Source of the DNA: Phaeoceros laevis
Taxonomy: Eukaryota > Anthocerotophyta > Anthocerotopsida > Notothyladales
Assembly (NCBI GenBank): GCA_049999765.1
Contig: JBNGIQ010007712.1
Coordinates: 1-33,442, forward strand
Direction of reading: 5' to 3'
Length of the DNA: 33,442 bases
The notes under the pieces were generated by a model that was given only the letters and a program-made list of their open reading frames with translations, searched no databases and was not told the origin of the DNA. Shown here piece after piece: positions 27,945-33,442 of the stretch (the stretch's first letter is position 1; each line of letters starts with the position of its first letter). Both the position numbers and the translations under genes were made by a program.

Positions 27945-28650
27945 ATAAAAAATGGTATTGTGTATCAAGCCTTTTTGGTTGACAGCTTTGAAATGCTCCT
28001 TTAGCAGCCTCCTTTGGTTTTTTAATTTTCAGCTGGCTTAGGAAATTCTTCGTGACTGACGGTTGGTAGCAATGCTACCTTTGGACCAGATGGTTTCCTT
28101 AAAATGGGACAACATAGTCCCTATATAACGCAGTCACTTGCTTTGAATATGTTACTGCTTCGGTGTTACTATGTTTTGCTTGTTCGAGAATGCCGTCTAT
28201 GGCACACAACCTGCGAACATAGCTGCCACTCTGACAATATATTTGCTACGACGTGGCACCCAAAGATATTACTTGGGTCTTTACTATTGACGGCGTCACA
28301 GCTACTTCTGCGCTGACTAGTATGTTTCTGAATGGACCCATTTCCAATGACAGCAGTAGGGTTTCTGAAAATCCGATCTTCCTCACATTGCTTGTGATGA
28401 CCTGGCCAGTTTTTGTGGTCCACAAGATTACAGCAAATGCTGTTCTCAGGCCTCATTTAAGATCGGTCTACTCACCTTGCTGATTGACGGCGTGACTCAG
28501 CTATCTACTGGGACACATGTCCAATAAAGTGATTGGTTTACCTGGACAAGAATTTATGACCAGCTATGTTTGGTAGTGACCACCAGCTTGCAGACCTGTC
28601 TCACCGCCAATAATGCAACCTTTCCTTTATACCATGCCTAACTATAGATT
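27945..28650. other. Stretch without recognisable gene
   Basis: It contains a short direct repeat (attgacggcgt at about 28287 and 28485, each followed by an agctactt/agctatct-like run). Short plus-strand ORFs (for example 28253-28483) have no recognised domain. Confidence 0.4.
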
Positions 28651-28690
28651 ACCTAGAATTTTCCTCTCCCGCCCTTTCCATGTGAGCTAG

Positions 28691-28702
28691 TACCTATATA
28701 AA
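28691..28702 (+). promoter_or_regulatory. Possible TATA box with pyrimidine-rich leader
   Basis: tacctatataaa is followed by about 70 bases of C/T-rich sequence, which resembles a plant core promoter and leader. The assembly gap starts 72 bases later, so the transcribed region cannot be judged. It may be a retroelement promoter. Confidence 0.3.
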
Positions 28703-28773
28703 CACCTACTCCCCACTCAAATCCTCCACTATCTTCCCATCCTCTCGCATTCCTACAGTTTCCTTCTCTGCCC

Positions 28774-28783
28774 NNNNNNNNNN
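28774..28783. other. Assembly gap (10 N)
   Basis: Ten unknown bases; the true gap size may differ. Confidence 1.
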
Positions 28784-29399
28784 TGTCTACCCGTTGCTAG
28801 CCTGCAGCTAGCTCCAACATGTCCCTCTGAGCCTGTTTCACTGCTACAGTCCTGTTTGCACTATTGTTTTGCTACTACCGCTAGCATACAGCTAGCCTAC
28901 AAATCCGTTTTCAACACACTCCTCATCCTTCCCCCGTTGCTAGCATTTCAGCTGGCCACAGTATACGCATGATCATCCTTTCTACTTAATCTTCTGCTGC
29001 TTCCAGTTGCCTACTGTACCCACCCTCTTCCTCATCTATCTCTTACATATCCTGGCTTGTCTGTTTGCTTGATATCCTGATATACCCATCTGAGAACGGT
29101 GACAACTTGCGGCTTAGCACCTAGCATACAGCAACCTGAGAGGGCACTTGTCAACTTTCAGAATGGCTGGTAGTTCGTCCCAGCAGGTCAGATTGTTTGA
29201 AATTTCTAGTGCTATAAAAATTGGTTGTGAAGGCTCTACATACTGTGCGCTTGCCGCTTTTACTGAGAAATGTTGAATGCTGCTTCCTGGATGCCTTGTC
29301 AAGACTGTTTGGCCATATTTGCGTGATCTGACATGTCTCGGTAGCATTGCTTCCAAGCGGTGATTGCTTCTTTTGGCTTGCAGTTGCATACTTAGGTCC

Positions 29400-30090
29400 C
29401 TGCATCATGTTTTACCACTTCCACTTACAGCTGTTTAGTCCCTAACCTTGCTAATGCCATGTTTTGAGTTTTGATGAGAAGGAAATGCACAGAACGTAGC
29501 AACCTTCGATCTGCCAATGGACCACCAGAAATCCAAGCAATGTATGCCTTCTATCATATGATGCCATGAGCAGGTGAAGTTGACATAGTGACATGGCCCA
29601 AGGCCTGCCAGCCCACAGCTGGACAACATATTCTATTGCTAGTCTGACAGCACAGCAGACAAAGAAAAAATTACAATTACTCATCCAGGGCAGATAATCA
29701 CCAAGGGCAATCATGGACATGGCACAACCGCATGTTAACGTGGCAAAAAAGAGGCAAAACATGCTATTATGCACATCGACTGTTCTGGAAAATGGCACAC
29801 TGCTGGCTCAACTCGTGACTTGTCATTTCGTTTCACTTTCTTGCTTTACAATATACGGGAATGTCTAGAAGCTGACCAGTTGGACATTGCCCTGTCAGTT
29901 TTTAGGTCTGCGAAACATTTATTGTTTCGATGGCTGAGTCCTCTAATCATGCAGGCTTCTGCCACAAATCGGCGATTTCCTGAGATTGCCACAGCAAGCC
30001 ATGGGATGTGGACAAATGCTAAGCCGAAGGTGATAGCCACCGAAAGGACACTGCAAGTCTTTTTCCATTTTTATGCTTGTCTTGTCCCAA
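29400..30090. other. Stretch without recognisable gene
   Basis: The most notable ORF starts with ATG at 29771-region (29769-30170 plus, 133 codons) and runs into the C/T-rich block. It has one amphipathic run (RECLEADQLDIALSVFRSAK) but no known domain and no supporting splice structure. Confidence 0.35.
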
Positions 30091-31050
30091 GACAACCTCA
30101 ACCCATGCTATTTCAGGTTTCCCGCCCCCCTCTCTTATTAATTCCAACCTCTCTCAAAGAGACTACTTAAGCAGACCCCGCCTTGACACCAAGCAAGCTC
30201 ACTCAGACCGCACTTCTGCTTATCCTACTGCTACCTGGCCTTGCTCACTCAGCCACCTGCTACCCTCTTGCCTACCATACCCATCCAGTCCCTGCCCTCT
30301 ACTCTCCCACTATTGCCTTGTTGCTCCCCAATTTTCTAAAGCCTTGCTGCTCCTTGGCTTTTCCAGAGCCTGGTGTTTTCCTAAGCCGTGCTGCTCAATC
30401 ACCCTGCTTCTCCCTTGCCACCTTGTCATTGTTTGCTATACCAGCTGAGTCCTGTCCATCCCTCCCACCTACGTCCTTACCTGAACGTCACCTACAGTTT
30501 GCACAACTCCATAACCAGTTTTCATATCCCTGCTATCCGTTTACAGTCACTCTACAATTTTTTAGCCACCAGCTGCATAAATCTGCCAGCCCTTTGCTGA
30601 TCTCAGTCACTGACTGTCTCTCCACTAGCACTGCCGTGTCCTCTTGGCACATAGCTGTTGAAACCACACCTGGTGTTAAACATTTCTCCTACCTGCAACC
30701 GAGAGGAAGGAAGGAAGTTGGAGCATCCATTACCTGGAAGTAGACATGGTGGAACAGGTTTTACGTCCTTGATTAATGCTGAATGCTGAGTTCATAAGAT
30801 GCATAGAATCTCTGAGCTATCTTTTTCTTTTTGAGAACTTGAAAAAGTTGAACAAGAAGCTTAGGTCCTAGGTTCTAACCTTTGTTGCACATGCCTTGGA
30901 GGACTAGGTCTGCCATGGCCCTCCAGAAACCTAGCAATAATTCCCTTTGGCACTGACGAAGGAAGGGTTGAGATGTGGCTAACCACCACATTCCACTTGG
31001 CATTGTAAGGTTCCGTTGATCCAGTGGGGTTCGCTGCGATTCAACAACCT
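30090..31050. repeat. Diverged C/T-rich repeat unit, copy 3
   Basis: C/T-rich block at 30110-30620. A block at about 30918-30990 (agaaacctagcaata ... ccctttggcactgacgaag) is related to 27180-27240. The 186-codon ORF at 30183-30743 arises from this composition and begins with TTG, so I do not call it a gene. Confidence 0.4.
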
Positions 31051-31734
31051 TGAAGCAACAAGATAGTTACTAACCTTAGACGTACCAGCTGTGACATTGC
31101 GGAAGGACTGCCTACCTGTACATCAAAGCAGAATGTTTTGTGAGATTTCATGAACACATGCTATACTTTGTCATATTTTTTCTGTCATTGCTTTTTTATC
31201 ACATTTTCAGCAGCTACCTGTTTGAAGTTTGCTTTGCTGTAAGCTCCTGCAATACTGATGATCTATTGAGACCCCTGCAGCACCTCTTCCTAGCAAAACG
31301 GAAAGATTTTAGCGATCCTGCACTTCCCGAAACTGTCACATAGCACCATGTAGGCATTTGGTGATGGTGGAGCCTGGAGAATTGAAACCAAGACATAGCT
31401 GCCCCCCACCAGGCCTTCCAGATCTCTCTTGTGACATGGACTGGTCCTACCTACACAGCGGATAGCCAGGCATTAGCAATCGTCCTTGCTGAACTTTCCG
31501 CAGCTTCTCATTATTTGAAACTGATCCATGGAAACAGTGCTGCCTTCACTTGATAGGCATCCCTGGCAATTCATTGCCACCATTCTGCTCAGCAAGCTGC
31601 CTTTGTCCTCGATATAAAGCTCTTAAGCTCTGCTCCTGCCAGGCCAAAACATGCGGTCAAGTCCCTTCTTGGGCAATGACACAGGACAATGTCAATGTTA
31701 CTATCTTTGAAAATGGCATTGTGGCTGTATGTTA
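31050..31734. other. Stretch without recognisable gene
   Basis: Short ORFs only, and no domain or clear repeat was recognised. Confidence 0.4.
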
Positions 31735-31758
31735 GGAACACACACAGACACACACACA
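31735..31758. repeat. CA microsatellite at a retroelement breakpoint
   Basis: ggaacacacacagacacacacac directly abuts the end of a Ty3/gypsy coding fragment. The word ggaacacacac also begins the hairpin at 27905. Confidence 0.75.
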
Positions 31759-32184
31759 TTTGCTAAGTTCCTTCATGGAAAAAGCAAAGCACGACCGATA
31801 TCTATCCAACAAACCCTGCAACTTCTTCCTATCCTCCGTTGTCAGCTGGGGACCCATGGTCCAAGCAAACTCTGCTGGTTTCTTAGGTGCTGCCGGTGGA
31901 TGTCCCGCACCTTGGCCCAACGCAGCCAAAGCTTCAGCCAAAGATGGCCGCTCTCGCTCCTGTGCAGACCTGTACTGTGAACCAGCACTAAACGAATCAG
32001 TTAACAATGACTCTTGTCCCTGAACAGGCATATGCCGTGAGCTCATGTTTAAGGACTCTTTCTGACAATAAAATCCAGGTGCCTCCCGGGTCAAAGCATG
32101 GATAGGTGACCACAAATTGTGGTGACAGTGCCCTTGTTGTGGTAGGGACTGAGACATGTCATTTTCTGTCACCTTTTGCAGCAA
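31759..32184 (-). pseudogene. Ty3/gypsy polyprotein fragment (protease-RT linker)
   Basis: A 142-codon open stretch on the minus strand. Its last 35 codons read WTMGPQLTTEDRKKLQGLLD then RYRSCFAFSMKEL, the typical segment just before the reverse transcriptase of Ty3/gypsy elements (general form LT.E....L..LL..Y...FAFS..EL). The upstream part is Gln/Ser/Ala-rich linker sequence. The fragment ends abruptly at the CA microsatellite, so RT, RNase H and integrase are missing. Confidence 0.65.
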
Positions 32185-32700
32185 GCACTTACAATCATCT
32201 ATGGTTTCATCAGTTTTTATCCAAAATACATGTAAATTTCACTACTTGTTGTAACCTAGGAGATCTATAGTGTGTCCAAATTTCAGGTCTAGATGAGTTT
32301 CCTACCATTAGTTATAAAATGTCAAAGTTTGTCATCTTTGAACCAACCCCTTCTCCTCAATTTTGACTTTCCACTCACATACATTATATCATTGTGTGCG
32401 TCTTAAAGAGCTCAACAAGATCCTCTTTGATTTTCCTTGAAGATTTGGCTATATGCTATGCCAAAATGGCAAAAAACAGGTCATTGTATTTACTCTCAGG
32501 CCACTTAAATAAATCCAAAGCACTCTCTATACATCAAATCAGGCTGAAATTTGGAGGAGATCTTTATATGCCCCTAATATACTTGCATAAAAAATTTCAG
32601 GTCCTACAGCCACGTACTCGGGAAACTGCCACATGGTTTTGCCAACTGGATAAGGTAGCACAACAAACTAGGAGCCAAAGTGTTACTTCACGACGGCAGG
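32185..32700. other. AT-rich stretch with a repeated word, no gene seen
   Basis: ggagatct followed by aaatttcaggtc occurs at about 32260-32292 and again at 32553-32603. An ORF at 32394-32711 (105 codons, starting with ATG-less context) has no recognised domain. Confidence 0.4.
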
Positions 32701-32897
32701 AACGGGTTTAACGAACGGTTGCCTGTAACGGGTGCGCAATCTCCCGCCCGTTTGCGGGACCCGCTTCCCCCTATTCCGCGTACGGACATTAATTCCAAGT
32801 CAATGACACCCATAGTTTCCAGCCCGATGGCCATCAGTCACTACTGCCATACTGCCGGCCATAGCTGTGGTGTCTCGCACCTGGTCACCAGTGCACC

Positions 32898-33302
32898 ATG
32901 GCTCGGTCGCCTGCCGCGCGCCTTGCAACCGTTAGTCCTCGGACATTGCGACGTCGGGAGCGCAATGCAGGATGTCAACGCAACCGTCGACGCAGACGGA
33001 AGGAGTGGGATGCTGCAATTGCATCTCGTATTGAGGAGCTTCTGGCTCGGTCGAGTGCTAAGGTAGCAAGAGCCGCCCTGCGGAAGGCTCAGAGGGAGAT
33101 GCTTGGTTTGGCAGAGCCTCGGCAGTCCACTAGGCTAGTGGATGCCACGAAGAAGGGAGCGGCAAGGGCTCTGGTATTTTGTGAGCAGGACCATGTGGTC
33201 ACCATGCTGGAGGCGGGGAGGGGCAATGACGCCCTCAAGGAGGACATTCATGGTGTGTCCGACCGTGACGGTGAGGAGGACCTTTCTCTCCTAGCACATT
33301 AA
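32898..33302 (+). CDS. Arginine-rich hypothetical protein, possibly a first exon
   Basis: 134 codons starting at an ATG in good context (accATGG) and ending TAA. The N-terminus MARSPAARLATVSPRTL is followed by a dense basic run (LRRRERNAGCQRNRRRRRKE) and a helical Ala/Arg/Glu/Leu stretch (IASRIEELLARSSAKVARAA). The spacing of Asn and Arg in the basic run (N-x7-R) resembles a bZIP basic region, but no regular leucine heptad follows. The C-terminus is acidic. Local sequence is GC-rich, unlike the AT-rich region before it. It may be a real small gene, an exon of a gene beyond the window, or a transposon protein. Function unknown. Confidence 0.35.
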   Translation: MARSPAARLATVSPRTLRRRERNAGCQRNRRRRRKEWDAAIASRIEELLARSSAKVARAALRKAQREMLGLAEPRQSTRLVDATKKGAARALVFCEQDHVVTMLEAGRGNDALKEDIHGVSDRDGEEDLSLLAH

Positions 33303-33404
33303 GGCACAAGTGTCACAGTGTTGTTGTGTCTGAGTGCACCGAGTTTGCTTTGGCGCCACCGCAATGTGTCTAACTTCAGTGTCTTTGATTTGGCTGCAGT
33401 GTCG

Positions 33405-33442
33405 GGGGCGGTGGTGATGGGCGGTGGCGATGGGGGCGGTGG
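33405..33442 (+). repeat. G-rich tract at window edge
   Basis: Runs of three to five G separated by short spacers (ggggg, gggcgg, gggggcgg). It could form a G-quadruplex. It is cut by the window end. Confidence 0.5.

Larger units (their letters stand above)
28650..29400. repeat. Diverged C/T-rich repeat unit, copy 2, interrupted by assembly gap
   Basis: C/T-rich block at about 28705-29060, with repeated gctagc ... cagctagc-type words at 28788, 28877 and 28937. It is followed by cagaatggctggtag ... cagcaggt at 29158-29190, matching copy 1 in order. Confidence 0.4.

Noticed and set aside
28253-28483. 76-codon plus-strand ORF near 28.3 kb
   Set aside because: It starts with a non-ATG codon, has no recognised domain, and lies in repeat-like DNA.
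29769-30170. 133-codon plus-strand ORF
   Set aside because: It has an ATG and an amphipathic run, but its end lies in a low-complexity C/T block and no homologue or splice support is seen.
30183-30743. 186-codon ORF with a signal-peptide-like start
   Set aside because: It begins with TTG, and its Leu/Pro/Ser content simply reflects the C/T-rich strand.

Overview
This is eukaryotic nuclear DNA from a green plant-lineage organism. I infer a streptophyte alga or non-seed plant, because both host genes match land-plant orthologues closely, their introns are many and short (mostly about 75-200 bp, all GT-AG), and the retroelements are plant-type Copia and Ty3/gypsy relics. The species cannot be named from sequence alone. 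A run of 10 Ns at 28774-28783 marks an assembly gap.

Host gene region (1-14110): two conserved genes lie head to head. On the minus strand, 6117 down to the window edge, is the N-terminal half of the DNA-damage checkpoint kinase ATR. I resolve 12 exons, about 1583 codons, ending before the FAT/kinase part. On the plus strand, 6920-14110, is a complete USP7-family deubiquitinase, the UBP12/UBP13 orthologue. It has 32 coding exons giving about 1112 residues, and every splice phase is compatible. Their start codons are 802 bp apart, so they probably share a divergent promoter.

Repeat-rich region (14111-33442): this begins with a GC-rich stretch holding a 30-bp palindrome and several short tandem repeats. 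A degenerate Copia LTR retrotransposon follows on the minus strand (16630-23392). It has 243-bp LTRs about 95% alike, a tgtgt target duplication in a TG microsatellite, and a tRNA-iMet-like primer site. Its gag and pol carry many in-frame stops and some frameshifts. It also has a long extra coding-like segment upstream of canonical gag and a plus-strand antisense ORF between pol and the 3' LTR. Two related repeat copies in opposite orientation (15284-15550 and 23525-23812) lie on either side of it.

Downstream (24270-25384) is a broken reverse transcriptase of Penelope/TERT-like character. It has recognisable motifs A, B and C (YMDD) but one in-frame TGA and two frameshifts. From 25.4 to 32.9 kb there is no recognisable host gene. 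I see diverged C/T-rich repeat blocks, CA/TG hairpins, a Ty3/gypsy polyprotein fragment ending at a CA microsatellite, and an AT-rich stretch. A 134-aa arginine-rich ORF of unknown function (32898-33302) and a G-rich tract end the window.

In biological terms the window holds a genome-maintenance kinase beside a ubiquitin-pathway enzyme, next to a graveyard of nested, inactivated retroelements.
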